DNA from: Pholiota molesta
Taxonomy: Eukaryota; Basidiomycota; Agaricomycetes; Agaricales; Strophariaceae
Length of the DNA: 64,000 nt
Direction: 5' to 3'
NCBI GenBank assembly: GCA_014925825.1
Contig: JACGCK010000148.1
Coordinates: forward strand, 48,186-112,185
In this document: positions 33,501-43,051 of the stretch, piece after piece
Layout: every line of letters starts with the position of its first letter
Position numbering within the stretch: position 1 is the first letter of the stretch
Program-made: the position numbers and the translations under genes
The notes under the pieces: generated by a model
What the model was told of the DNA's origin: nothing
Databases searched by the model: none
The model's input: only the letters and a program-made list of their open reading frames with translations

Positions 33501-34213
33501 TGGTCGACAAGCCTTATCGCGAGATGCTTGGGACCGCGCTATACTTCCAAGGTGCGAGTCGCCCCGATCTGGGATACTCAACAGCAACTCTCTCTCGCTT
33601 CGCAAACAATCCCGGACCAGCTCACTGGCGCGCTCTCGTCCACCTCTTTCAGTACCTGAAGACGACGGCTCACTTCAAACTTCGTTACGGAGGACCAGGA
33701 TACAGCGACACAACACCTATGGGGTACGTGGACTCAGACTATGCCGCCGACCCAGATAAGCGCCGATCCATTTCGGGCTACGTCTTCACCCAAGCTGGCG
33801 GACCGACCACATGGTCTGCAAAGTACCAACCCACCGTCGCACTATCGACCGCTGAAGCAGAATACATGGCGCTCAGCCGGGCCGCCCAGCAAGCCGAGTG
33901 GATGTATTCGTCGCTCGGCGAGATAGGTATCTCGCCACCGAGACCAGCCAATCTTCGCGGAGACAACCAGGCCGCGATTCGCATCGCCAGCAACCAGACC
34001 GGATCAGCAAAGGTCAAACACATCGACGTACACGAACACTATGTCCGGGAGAAGGTCGACGGAGGACTGATCAACTTGGACTGGATCGAGAGCAGTATGA
34101 ACATCGCCGACATGCTCACGAAACCTCTCAACCGGATCGCGCACTGGAAACACTGTGTCGCGCTTCGCCTCTGCGAGCCGGACGACCCCCTCATCATCCG
34201 ATCCACGAACTAG
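30521..34213 (+). CDS. Copia 2 Pol part (protease, integrase, RT, RNase H)
   Basis: Resumes in phase as GTSTPTTNIAASAIAAP. Protease motif is YADSAASGYF, with Ala where copia proteases usually have Gly (D-S/T-G). GAG-pre-integrase has WHRRLGH and CEDC. Integrase: VYIDLMGPM, RTDNGLEF, NGVAERANRTI. RT: QSDYSSAYLNS and YTDD (about 33211). Between the PQGFEV segment and the SLYG segment there is an extra charged stretch of about 118 residues (32684-33037) absent from copia 1. RNase H: YVDSDYAADPDKR, STAEAEYMAL, RGDNQAAI. Ends at TAG 34211-34213, just upstream of the 3' LTR. Confidence 0.88.
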   Translation, partial: GTSTPTTNIAASAIAAPSANLAFAASTEEYSDGHVITYADSAASGYFFVQREDFDDYEPRMESGETADGGEFFIAGTGTVTKHALYDGHITRITFHNAQHTPNLRHNLVSIGRLDQKGYRVVFGDGRATFLNTDGTPFMESESLGTGSMYRLIWVTSPPADPNTAFSARSLTKPVDLATWHRRLGHISEDKIAVAVRENLTTGISIKPGKAPGKCEDCILGKQSSRPFDLVIEREVEVLERVYIDLMGPMVETPGKRKYMMVAVDGSSGNTESFYLPNKEMETTLEAFDTYRLRAVNLTGKRLLRVRTDNGLEFKNRLWEDYCRQHGIIHEFTAPYTSASNGVAERANRTIADLTRAMLQDARLPAKYWAEAASTATYIRNMLPTRHDPHSTPFERWNGRKPDVSHVRPFGCIAYAKIPDAVSDGKLAARSIKCVLVGYSGTGVYRVLERSTGRVSVTRNVVFEEGTGHRTTDREEGLEEMDTRFILGDKAQVMDATPVGSREDDEVEDLPATTSDAPANPQAPPQHDADAAPNLPPTNNNAPARRPRVAYPPASQSSSRLAGDVAPPFDPDQPLAMVAHGTDDLWVPQSYEEACMRKDLWWEPMVAEMGMMREMGVWKLVERPPGARVMKLGWTYAAKVDADGELEKRKARFVAKGYSQIPGVDFWESRAAVVRYESLRIALVVGMVHDLEIWQSDYSSAYLNSPTQVPLLIEQPQGFEVFDLGGYTADGIFQVPNPDGPVYEVIGYVPAGGAVHEVVDTPDYRVDGPVLDKLPLVDAPLKHIILEEKEVVRERVTMEDLGKEEVSEEERLRLDARKELDLGLDNPEWDAKERRKRASKIVCVLEKSLYGTVDGAHNWAKTLDGSMKRLGYYRSRADQCVRIRSIDGNTTITCTYTDDITGMSTSVDEREKAIRELGSEFKLKDLGDLKHVIGLGVNRLRDGRYMEVSQAAAIIRAVEWFGLQNSTPKYTPLPPGIQLTAADSPSTDADRVFMVDKPYREMLGTALYFQGASRPDLGYSTATLSRFANNPGPAHWRALVHLFQYLKTTAHFKLRYGGPGYSDTTPMGYVDSDYAADPDKRRSISGYVFTQAGGPTTWSAKYQPTVALSTAEAEYMALSRAAQQAEWMYSSLGEIGISPPRPANLRGDNQAAIRIASNQTGSAKVKHIDVHEHYVREKVDGGLINLDWIESSMNIADMLTKPLNRIAHWKHCVALRLCEPDDPLIIRSTN

Positions 34214-34226
34214 CAAGTCGGAGGAC

Positions 34227-34569
34227 TGTTGGACGGAGGACTCGCTAGTCGAGGACTCGATTATCAAAAGGCACTTGTGCGCCACACGGTAAGCGCATTC
34301 CAGCGCTTACCATAAAAGGACTCTTGTTGTCCGTTGTTTCTTTCTATCACTCCCGAACCTTATTTCGCTCGTATAAAATCTGACATACACAAAACGAGCT
34401 CCCTCAGTCGAATATTAATTCGTTGACTGAGGTGAGCTCAACATAAAATTTACTTTACACTTTCTATTTTACTTACACCTATTCTCGTAGCTATCTTCGT
34501 TGTCTAACAGGTAGCTACGTACGCAGTCGAATATTAATTCGTTGACTGAGCTATCTTCGTTGTCTAACA
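34227..34569 (+). repeat. 3' LTR of copia 2
   Basis: 343 bp, same architecture as the 5' LTR at offset +8591 (TATA 34372, A1 34405-34431, spacer 34432-34490, A2-B2 34524-34569). A purine-rich GTCGGAGGAC precedes it and AAAAT follows. Confidence 0.93.
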
Positions 34570-34625
34570 AAAATACCTTCGAGCATGTCCCTACGGCTTC
34601 GAGCATGTCGCCGCAGGGACATGGA

Positions 34626-34745
34626 CCCAAAGTATCGCAGGATATAGATATAGTGCGCTGCGATCGCAGATGCACGCATAGAAGTCGTTCTGTACCCGGG
34701 ATACAGCTCGTTTCGACGGTCTCTGCCCAGCCCACGGACCGACAG
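34626..34745 (-). repeat. Displaced outer tip of the right palindrome arm
   Basis: Reverse complement of about 17943-18050: GATATAGATATAGTGCG, GACGCACATA-like, ACCCGGGATACAG, TTTCGACGG...CCCACGGACCGACAG. It shows that copia 2 inserted within the arm. Between the insertion and this block (34575-34625) lies a short repeat, CTTCGAGCATGTC twice, with no left-arm counterpart. Confidence 0.75.
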
Positions 34746-35784
34746 TTGCCGCCGTGATACGAACATCTCATACAGAGGTATCCTCCTTGTCTTGTACATC
34801 GCACACCTCCCATTTATTATTAGGTGCATTCCAATTACGAACCAGGATCTAGGTGTCTGAGCTGCCGCTTTGACGGTGATGCAACGGTAGTGGGTTCTGG
34901 TGTTTGTATCCTCCATCCATCCGCTACAGCAAGCCGTGGCAGTAAGTCATGGGCATGTGGTTCCAGACTCCGGAAGTGAGTGTTTTTACTTATGTCCTTT
35001 GTACCTCTTGCTATCTTCTGCGGGTTTCCATGCTTCTCGCTCATTTGAACGTTGGCGCGCTCCCTTTCTAACCTACATCATGCATAATGATTGTGAGATC
35101 TCATTCGCCTCCTTGCTTCTGCGCACATTCGGCGAGCATTTCTTTCCGCAGCTTGAACAGTCTTCGCTGGGCTCATACGCTAGCAGAAATGGTATCGGAC
35201 AATTGCGTGTTATTCCTCGCGCACCAGAAGCCGAGTGCGGGCCCCACGTCGGGGGCACAGATCGGGCATGGAATGGCGATATCCGTGGGAGGTTGCCCAC
35301 GCGCGTCGGCTGCTGCTGCAGCGCGGGGGAAGAGGGGCCAGCGCCTTCTCGTTTGTTTCTCCCGCTCCAAGCCCGGCCCCGTCTGCTCTGATGATCTGAG
35401 ATTCTATGATAGTGGTTGTCGGGCGATGCCCACGATTGCGCCCTTCGCGTTTCTCTGCGAGGATCATCTGGCGCATATGTTCTATTGCTTGCTGCTTGCT
35501 GCTCAGGCGGATGTACATGTGGGTACCCGGGAGCTTCAGTGTTTTCTATCTCCATAGCAAGTTAGGGCTACGCATATGTGTACAGCTCTCGGCAACGACG
35601 CGGATGCCCTGGGCGAGCGCCGTCCTTCGTTTCGCTGCGCAGTTGTTCTGACGTAATCCTATTGGTCGTACTGCTACTAGACAGCGTATACATCCAGGGA
35701 AAGAGTGTTGGGTGCGGTGCCCTACAAAAATGGACAGTAAAGCAAACAAATCAAGGTCGCATAATAAACCAGTCCAAGAAATCA
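34746..35784. other. Unclassified region
   Basis: Several overlapping frames of 60-160 codons occur on both strands, for example 35073-35555 on the minus strand, but none shows a recognisable domain or consistent splice joins. A decayed intron-containing gene on the minus strand is possible (patches such as MYIRLSSKQQAIEHMRQMIL near 35518). I assign nothing. Confidence 0.25.
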
Positions 35785-36735
35785 AAGGCTAAAGCGGATC
35801 GGGGGACGCACCGCCAAACCGATAATGCGTTGACATTCCTCGTTTAGAACAAATTGAGAGCACCACTTCGCAAGTTCACGCCTCGAGCACACGTACGGCA
35901 GCCGCGTCTCGACATCACCCTGGAAGTCCGGGTGCCGGACTATACTTGGCGCCACTAACACGCCCAGAGAGCGCATCGGCGCCGACGGGGGCGGCCGTGG
36001 GCGCGGAAGGACGCCCTGGGCAGCCAGCACGGCGGCGAGGGAGAAGTCGAGCACTTCCAGCGCCGGGGGGCCGCGGCCTGCATCGCGCTCGCCGCTGCGC
36101 GAATGCTGCACAACGCGCTGGCCAGCGGCTGCGGCGCAGGTATTACTTAGGGTGTTGCCGCGCGCGCGGGCGCGCATGCGCACCTATGATGCCATCTCGC
36201 AATGCGTGTATAACCGGGGCAGACGATGCGCGTGTTCCGCGGGCCCCACGCCGGCCAGGGGATATCCACCGGCGGTCCCCCCGCGTCGTGCGCGTCGTGC
36301 GGGACATATCCCATGAAAACACGCTGGTGCACGAACAAGTTCATCGTCATGCTGGGTGTGGGCGCCCCCGTGTACATCATTGTGAATACATGTAAGTGGT
36401 CGTCGTTTTACCGCAAGCGGGATGTGGGCGTCCGTATGCGCCATGATGGGCCCGGCTTGGGCGGACATGAGCACGAGATTGGTACTGGGGGAGAGGGGCG
36501 GAAGATGCAGCGTTGCGAGGTGGATGGGTACGGACGTGGCCCCGGGGTAAGGTAAGGTAAGGTAAGGTTGTACCCGGTACGGTCCATTGCTGAACACCGG
36601 GGTCCGAGAGCATCCCAGCGGTGTGGAGGCCGCCTTCGTCTCGGGCCCATATTCCCCTCTTTGACGAGCTTTCCATATTCCAGGACGTCTATCGCGGAGA
36701 GGAGGTCTGGGCGCATACTTAGGGTTCACGGAGTG
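35785..36735 (-). pseudogene. F-box-type protein, C-terminal part (likely the 3' half of copy B)
   Basis: The minus strand carries LHLPPLSPSTNLVLMSAQAG at about 36500, NLFVHQRVFMGYVPHDAHDA and IPWPAWGPRNTRIVCPGYTR at about 36230-36340, an intron of about 60 nt (acceptor near 36140), then VLDFSLAAVLAAQGVLPRPR, VETRLPYVCSRRELAKW and ECQRIIGLAV to a stop at 35782-35784. This order matches the distal half of agaricomycete F-box proteins. The proximal half on the same strand is at 40660-41660, with a LINE between them. The call rests on remembered family wording. Confidence 0.4.
36542..36567 (+). repeat. GGTAA microsatellite
   Basis: About five tandem copies of the pentamer GGTAA (GGGGTAAGGTAAGGTAAGGT...). 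It is not telomeric (no TTAGGG). It lies inside the F-box 3' fragment. Confidence 0.8.
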
Positions 36736-36768
36736 CCAGTTAAAATTGTAGGAATGTAGAACTCATAA

Positions 36769-37836
36769 TTACAGGACTGTAGTTGTTGGAACATGAATGG
36801 GATATTTATCAAAGACTTCCAGGACGTCGTATGTAAATTCAGCTAATCTTGCAATGCATTCCCGTGATGATATCAATTCTTTTAGGCATTGGGTGAGATT
36901 TTGCTGCTGAAGGTTCAGGGGATCTCCACTTAATTCTGTCACATCTGAGATGAACTGCTCGCGAAGCAAGGTAATCTCAGCGTTTTTTATACATTCAAGC
37001 AATGCATGTTCTGGAGATTCCACTTTAGTTTCACAGAAGCGACATAGTCTGAATTCCTGTGGGATAGTAGGTCGACGCCACCTTAGTCTTTCAAGGGCGA
37101 GGCAATGTCCAGAGAGTACCAAATTTGTAATTGCCTTTCTGTGGTTGAAGTTTGCGACATTTAGATAGTGTCGGAAATGCAAAGTCTTCTCGACCAATTT
37201 GCCATCTTTCTCGGGTTCCTTTCGTCCTGTAAGTAGGTAGGTTCTGGAGGAATTATCTATGAACTGTTGCAGCTGCTGTCGTAGATTTTTCTCAATAGAG
37301 TCAATTAATTTGTCAATGCTTACAGCAGAGATTTCATTTAAATTCAGTTGGCAGTCATTGGAAGGCAGGCTATATAGAACATATTGGATATCCATTATCC
37401 AGCACTGTTTGCCTTCTTTTGCTAGCCGTATTGAATCTCTGAGAGCATGATGTACATATGACTCTTTGGGCATTTGTAGTAGGTATTTCAAGTACCGCAG
37501 TGCATAGATAACCCTCCTGTATCGTATGGGGACAATGGCAGTTTCCGTGAAGAGAAGCGATGTTGGGCATTTTTCTCCAACGCTCAGCATCCTGCGTATA
37601 AAATGTTGCTGAACATCCTCCAATTTTGCTAGGAGAGGGAGATCAGTGTCCAGGCATATCTCTGCTCCATGGGTGAGATGTGGGTCTATCAAGGCCATAT
37701 ATAATTTTTTCATTTCCCATGGAGGCAGTTTTCCAATCATGGACTGTAGTGCTAAAATCATATTCCCAACTTTTTTCACCTTTTCCGCTTTTAGTTCATA
37801 ATGTTTCTTGAATATATTACGGCTAGTGGATTCCAA
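36769..37836 (-). pseudogene. LINE C-terminal region with CCHC motif
   Basis: Continues the RT frame after a frameshift: TYVGFTLESTSRNIFKKHYE precedes the region and SMIGKLPPWEMKKLYMALID plus HLTHGAEICLDTDLPLL is the usual RT thumb-to-C-terminal motif. Near the end CRFCETKVESPEHALLEC gives Cys-x2-Cys-x8-His-x4-Cys, the zinc-knuckle-like motif of many LINEs, thought to bind RNA or target DNA. It ends at a stop at 36769-36771. No further ORF follows. Confidence 0.8.
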
Positions 37837-40328
37837 AGTGAATCCAACATAGGTTTGGACCTTTGGTGCTCAGTTATGGATACTTCCTCATTGCCAAATT
37901 TAAAGGTTGGAGCCAAATGTGGTAGTGGTCCCAGTATCATACCAGCAGATTTCACTGCATTTAGAACCATGAAGTTTTTTGAGCACCATTTAAAGAGAGT
38001 ATTCATCCTTTCTTGAAGTCCTTGTGGGGATGTAGCAATGAGGACAATGTCATCAGCTTGTTCAAGGTGTGAGATGTTGCAACCATCAAGCTGAATATCA
38101 GACTGACTCAGGCTGAACGTGATATCTGAGAGATAGATGTTCCATAGTAGGGGTGAGCAGGTATCTCCAATTAATATTCCAATTACTGAGTGGAACATCT
38201 CAGACATTTCTGAGCAGTGGCGAACTGTATACTCCATCTTTGAGTAAATCATACGCAGCCAGTCAAAGATCATACCACCACCACCTAATTTTCGCAGCTT
38301 TAGCCATAGTGTTGATTGTTCAGTGGATGGAAATGCATTGCTTATGTCTGCAAACATTACATATAAGGTTTTCCCTTCAACACGCGCCTTATCAATTGCA
38401 CATCTCAGTATGAAAGCATTATTATTTGTGCGATAACCCATCCTGAACCCATTTTGTGATTCGGGCAGTAGGTTGTATTTTTCACACCATGCCGAAAGAC
38501 GCATGTGGATCAGGAGAGTCATCAATTTTAGAAAGCAGCTTTCCAGACCAATTGCTCTGTAATTGTTTGGGTCATCCTTTGGTTTGCCCCGCTTGATGAT
38601 ACCCACAATTATGGTGGCCACCCATGAGGAGGGGGCATCTCGAGTTTCCAAGCACTGATTCAGAAGGTTGCATAAGGCTGCATTGTCAATTTCCATAATT
38701 TCCTCATATCCAATTTTATCAAGGCCTTTTGCAGAATTTTTTCTATTCTCAAGGTGTACTTTAGCTTTAGAAATTTCATGCTCTGTGAAAGGTTTTGAGA
38801 AGAATTGTTCCTCAGTGTGGTCTTCAGTCCGTTCTGGAATTGCAGCTGCTAGGGCACAATTTAGCTCCAGTAGTGAGGCATTGAAGGTGGCTGGTGTTGG
38901 CTGAATAGGGTTCATTCGCTTCTCAAAGACATCTTTAAGTTCATCTGCTGTTACAGGAGATGAGTCCTCTTTTCCATTCATAATTTGTTTTGCAACTTTC
39001 CAGAATGTGGCTTCATTATCAGCATTCAAAAGTTTGATCCTATAAGCCATTTTGATGTCTCTGACCCTATCACGTCCACGATGCGAGGGAAGGCCAGATT
39101 CATCATCCCTATTTGCCTGTCCCTGACTTTGAGTTTTGTCATCTGGCCTCTTTGAGTAGATTACTTCCACTTTTGGCTCAGAGTAGGACTGTTCATCTTG
39201 GCTAGAATGCTCTTGAATGTGTCTCATTGCATCCTCCCTGGTGAGCTTAAAGTATGCTCCCACTTCTGGGAGCAAGGCGCCCTCCTTAGCTAAGGCATCA
39301 GCAGCATCATTATGTTTGTTCCCACTATGACCTTTCACCTGGATAAGTGATAGTCTACCTGTGCGTTGTCTTATTAAGTCCACGCAGTCGGAGATGAGGT
39401 CACCATTTTCTATCTCCCAGCCTCGTGCTGCACTGGCAATTGCCCATTCCCCAATTGACTTTATTGCATACATTGAGTCTGTATAGATTTTGAGTGTAGA
39501 TTCTTTTGGGGCAATCTCAATGGCTTTCAAGATGGCATATATCTCTCCGCGATTGTTTGTCTGTTTCCCTGGTACACGAAGCGACCTGTTTTTCACAGAG
39601 TGTATACCCCAGAATATCCCTGCACCAGCCTGCGCATCGCTAGTTCCATTTCCAATACAGGCACCATCTGTGTAGACCTGTAATGGTGTAGTGCGTGATG
39701 AGACCTTGCCAAAGAGCTGTACCATTTTAGCCTCTTGACTGAGATTTGTATCAAGAATTGTTTTTTGTAAAATGTCCAGCGCTGTTAACTCCGTTCCTGC
39801 CACCATTTTCAGCTTCTGGGTCCTTTGGGGTTTTGATTGAGCACTTGGGTGCCTTGGAATTTGCACCATCACAGTTAGAATGAGAGGGGAGTGATCTGAC
39901 CAATCTTGCAGGTGGCCATGGACTTTGAAGTCAGAGATCTTCTCATATAGGTCAGGAGTTGTAATAGAGTAATCTACAACAGCATTGCCTCTTGGCTGGA
40001 ATGATGTGAACTTTTTGCTTTGTGCTGCAAACTTCTGAGTTCCATTGAGCATGATCAGGCCAAGTTGTGTGCACATGTCAGTGAGTGCTCGACCCCGAGT
40101 TGAGCAGGTCTGGTCATCAGATTGTCTAGAGAAACCAGAGGTTTCCCGTGCTCCAATTCTCGCATTGAGATCACCCATTAGTATGACAGGCAGGCCTTTT
40201 TCTGTTATTGCTGTGAGCAGCGCGTTCAAGCTTTCAAACGGGTCAACATCGGTGAATGCATCCCAGCTGGACGTTTCAGGTAAGATATATGCATTGACAA
40301 GTACCAATCCATTGAGTTCCAACACCAT
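37791..40328 (-). pseudogene. LINE polyprotein: endonuclease C-terminal part, RNase H, RT
   Basis: 845 codons. Endonuclease motifs: MGDLNARIG (residues 51-59) and SDHSPL (144-149). RNase H occupies about 216-352: YTDGACIGNG (Asp221), NNRGEIYA (Glu262), YTDSMYAI (Asp284), VKGHSGNKHNDAADALA (His334, Asp341), a full catalytic set close to cellular RNase H1. RT follows at about 480-790 with RAIGLESCFLKLM, FADISNAFPST (catalytic Asp) and EQADDIVLIA (QADD where YADD is usual). The frame shifts near 37860. RNase H normally follows RT in LINEs, so the order here is unusual. Confidence 0.85.
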
Positions 40329-40354
40329 TATATCGGGGCTTGAGAGGTCTTTGT

Positions 40355-40654
40355 TCAGTTTAATGGGTAAGTTTTTACGATGTATTGCAAGGACACCCCC
40401 AAATTGCTTTCGAAAGGTTTGTTTGTATTTTCTTGGTAGAGACAGTATATTAAATCTTCCGGAGTGTTTAGTGATTCATGCTCCAAGGGGTATAGGTGAG
40501 TTTCTTGGAGAAAGCAAATATCAGTTTTTGTAACCATGTCGAGAAATTCTGGGCAGAGCATTTTGGCTCTCAGATCTCCATCAATGTTCCAACAAAGAAT
40601 TTGTAATCGGGTATCTAATTCAATGCTCGATACACTTTCAATTTCATGGTTCAA
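40355..40654 (-). pseudogene. LINE endonuclease N-terminal part
   Basis: From Met 40654 the frame reads MNHEIESVSSIELDTRLQIL, then CWNIDGDLRAK (the N-W-N-like first endonuclease motif), TDICFLQETHL (catalytic Glu motif QET) and FESNLGV, after which the frame is lost. The next ORF (start 40328) continues the same domain in another frame. One small indel near 40340-40380 explains this. Confidence 0.8.
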
Positions 40655-40659
40655 TAGAG

Positions 40660-41660
40660 ATTGAGATCGGGGGATCGTATAAGCTTGTCCAGCCGAATCA
40701 ACCCGGAGTCAATTGGGGATGTAAAGAGACAGTACGTGCGGTCGATGAGCGCGAATTCGTACCCGTATGTCAAGGGTGGGACTCGTTGGAGCAAAGAATC
40801 GAGATCAATGTAGGAGTCCTGCAAATGGTCGTCAAATAAAGTAGAGAGGACATATAGATGCGGCGCACTGATATAAGGTCTGATGTGGTCCAATCCCATA
40901 TCATTGCACGCATCTGTTCTGAGGGGTCGTGGAAAGTGAGCACCAAGATGTTATGCGCGATCTGAAGAAAAGGTTGTTTGGGAGCATTCCACCCAGTCGT
41001 CAAGTTGGGATGAAAAGTGGGCATCATACAGCTGTTGTGCGCTAATGGATGGGAGAGGTACGAATGTAGACACAAATGGTACGAGTATCAGTCGGCGGGG
41101 GTTGGCTGCGAAGACGCTGAGATTTGCCCAATAAAAAACGATGAATGGATTAAGTGCTCACTTCTCATCATCATATAGTAACACTATCATATCTTGTGTA
41201 GGGTCCATCGTGAAAGTCATAACTAACAACCCTGTCCTGATATTCTGGGCCGTATATTTATTGAGATCATGGGAAGTAGGTAGTGATATGATTTGCGCGA
41301 TCTGCTCTCTGTTCGTACAAGCGAATGCGGCTCCGACAAGGTTAAGTGTGCGACCATCGTGCGGTAGCTGGAGCGCAACAGGCTCCACCAATTCGAGTGA
41401 GAGCCATGCCTGGTGATATCGCAGAAGATGTTCGAGGAGATCGGCATGGGGAGCGGACAATCTGGTGTCTTTCAGGCCGTTCAAGTAAAGTTGAAAGTAT
41501 ATGCTAACAATGAAGAGTTCTTGATGGTTTCACAGATGGATTTGCATGTCTAGAATTCCACACATTCAACAACTGCTTTCAAGATCAGACTCAGAATAAG
41601 ATCTTACCATCGAACAACGGCCTAGAGCAACAGCATCAAGAAGGGAGAGGACATCGGGAA
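40660..41660 (-). pseudogene. F-box-type protein, N-terminal half (copy B)
   Basis: Minus strand: the F-box C-terminal remnant VLSLLDAVALGRCSM (about 41640) is followed by a GTAAGA donor; an exon then reads MNGLKDTRLSAPHADLLEHL, WLSLELVEPVALQLPHDGRT and LNLVGAAFACTNREQIAQII to about 41160. Another exon gives HNILVLTFHDPSEQMRAM and, after a frame change near 40890, YGYEFALIDRTYCLFTSPID plus SGLIRLDKL, a typical F-box C-terminal segment. The N-terminal end diverges from copy A at 41655, so the start Met region is missing. The LINE begins about 5 bp after this fragment. Confidence 0.5.
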
Positions 41661-41899
41661 AAATCTAAATTAGCAATCAGACAGAATAAGCTTTATATCA
41701 GTATAATTAGTGAAGACCTACCTTATTCTCATGTAATACTCTCCATAAGTTGAAATCTGTGTTCAATCAGCCCTGCATTAGTTGCGATCAGCCTTGAGTC
41801 ACCTTGCTCCATTATCATCAGTCGCAGTAAGGATTGGTTCAAAAATGTCCAGTCTTATTTGAACTTATTCTACATTCTCTGGCTACCCTCGTAAACCTT
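41661..41899. other. No feature seen
   Basis: AT-rich spacer between the F-box fragment and the Ala/Pro-rich ORF. Nothing recognisable. Confidence 0.3.
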
Positions 41900-43051
41900 T
41901 TACAACAGCTCCGTTGCTTTGAATAGAACTTGACGAAGGCCGTTGAGCTTGGCCTTCGTCTCCTCCAACTCTGCCTCGACTTTTTTCAACGCAAGCTCAC
42001 CCTTTGAGTTGGCCTCCTGGCTCATCCTCAACGCCCCCTGCAGCCTCTCGAATGCTCCGCGATCACGCTTGTGAACGTTCAGAAGCTCCTTCAAGATAGC
42101 TTCGCCTTGGCCAATCAGGTCGGTGGATACGTCGGCCATGAATCTTGGGGTTTCAGCTTCCGTAGGGTTGGCGGCGGCGTTGTGGAGAGCGGCGGCGACA
42201 ACGGCAGCTGTGGGGTTGAGTGCAGGAGCGGCCGTCGCATTAGGGCCTGCGGCGGTGGTGATGGGCGATCCAGGCGCGTTGTGGTTGATGGGCATGGGCG
42301 GGGCAATGGTTGTGGCCATCGCAACAGTGGGGTTCTCCGTCGCTGTGATGCAGGCAGGGTTGGCGGTGGCGTTGTGGAGAGCCGTGGCGACAACGGCAGC
42401 CGTGGGGTTGGGTGCAGAAGTGGCCGTCGCATTAGGGCCTGCGGCGGCGGGGGGGTTCGCCGTCGCTGTGATGCAGGCGGCCTCTGCAGTGGGAGGTGGC
42501 TGGGCGACGGTGGGTGCAGCTGCTGCCGCGGTGGATGCGGGCACAGGAGGGGCCGAGGCTGGCGTAACGACTGCATGCCCCACCGCCTGAGGCTGTGAGG
42601 CCTGGGCAATGGCGGGCGCAGCCCCTTGTCCTGTAGGCACGGCTCCTGCAGCACTGGCTTCGATGGTGGCGGTGGATGCAGGGGCCGCGGCGGTGACTGC
42701 GCTATTCTCTCCAGCAGAAGGAGAACCCGCGGCCACCAATGCAGCAGCCAATGCAGCCTGGCGCGATTTACGGCTGCGCGCCGGGGGCCATGGCTTTCCT
42801 CCTACAAGTTCGCCGGCCTTTGAGCTAGCACGAGTCGGCGTCGGTGTCGGCGGCGTCTCAGGCTGTGGGCGGCCCGCCCTGGGCTTTGGCTGGGGTTGTG
42901 GCAGCTTTGCTCGACGTGGAAAAAGCACAAAGCCCGGCGAGGATCCCGCGTCTGGGTCGTCTAAATCGGAGTCGGCCGCTTTCCTCTTCGCAGGCGAGCT
43001 AAAGGGCAATGGCGTCGCATCTAAAGCACGGAATGTGTGTCTGAGGGCCAT
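41900..43051 (-). CDS. Ala/Pro-rich hypothetical protein with C-terminal coiled coil (383 aa)
   Basis: Met at 43051 gives MALRHTFRALDATPLPFSSP; the open frame extends upstream to 43228 but this Met starts a more natural sequence. A basic, nuclear-signal-like patch follows (PAKRKAADSDLDD, RRAKLPQPQPKP). Residues of about 100-310 are low complexity, with a roughly 35-residue duplication (GPNATA...NPTAAVVA...ALHNA) matching a 100-bp direct DNA repeat at about 42171-42270 and 42357-42450. The last 70 residues (LIGQGEAILKELLNVHKRDR; ELALKKVEAELEETKAKL) form a heptad-like coiled coil. I do not recognise the family. It could be an accessory ORF of a transposon, since Plavaka sequence lies 700 bp away. 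Confidence 0.45.
   Translation of the reverse strand: MALRHTFRALDATPLPFSSPAKRKAADSDLDDPDAGSSPGFVLFPRRAKLPQPQPKPRAGRPQPETPPTPTPTRASSKAGELVGGKPWPPARSRKSRQAALAAALVAAGSPSAGENSAVTAAAPASTATIEASAAGAVPTGQGAAPAIAQASQPQAVGHAVVTPASAPPVPASTAAAAAPTVAQPPPTAEAACITATANPPAAAGPNATATSAPNPTAAVVATALHNATANPACITATENPTVAMATTIAPPMPINHNAPGSPITTAAGPNATAAPALNPTAAVVAAALHNAAANPTEAETPRFMADVSTDLIGQGEAILKELLNVHKRDRGAFERLQGALRMSQEANSKGELALKKVEAELEETKAKLNGLRQVLFKATELL

Larger units (their letters stand above)
25636..34569 (+). mobile_element. Ty1/copia retrotransposon 2, full length, split by a palindromic element
   Basis: LTRs 25636-25978 and 34227-34569 (343 bp, one visible difference: GCACC versus GCGCC about 55 bp in). 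Target duplication AAAAT is perfect (25631-25635, 34570-34574). A primer-binding site follows the 5' LTR. Gag (26170-27039) and pol (30521-34213) are in the same frame on either side of a 3.48-kb foldback insertion. It sits inside the right arm of the inverted duplication. Near-identical LTRs mark a recent insertion, and the foldback insertion is younger still. Confidence 0.93.
36750..40660 (-). mobile_element. Non-LTR retrotransposon (LINE) with endonuclease, RNase H, RT
   Basis: The minus strand encodes an apurinic-type endonuclease, an RNase H, a reverse transcriptase and a C-terminal CCHC cysteine-histidine motif across three frames broken by two frameshifts (near 40340 and 37860). There are no LTRs. 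The 5' end coincides with the start of the endonuclease, so the copy probably lacks its 5' UTR and any ORF1. No clear poly-A tail or target duplication is visible at the 3' end near 36750. It lies between two halves of an F-box-type gene on the same strand. Confidence 0.85.

Noticed and set aside
36542..36567. GGTAA repeats as an interstitial telomere
   Set aside because: The unit is a pentamer unlike TTAGGG and lies within a gene fragment.
40660..41160. Intact F-box protein gene
   Set aside because: The frame changes near 40890 and the C-terminal half is not contiguous, so it is listed as a pseudogene.
42071..42654. Plus-strand and alternative-frame ORFs of 155-179 codons opposite the Ala/Pro-rich gene
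   Set aside because: Shadow frames of a GC-rich, repetitive coding strand; only the minus frame ends in a plausible coiled coil.
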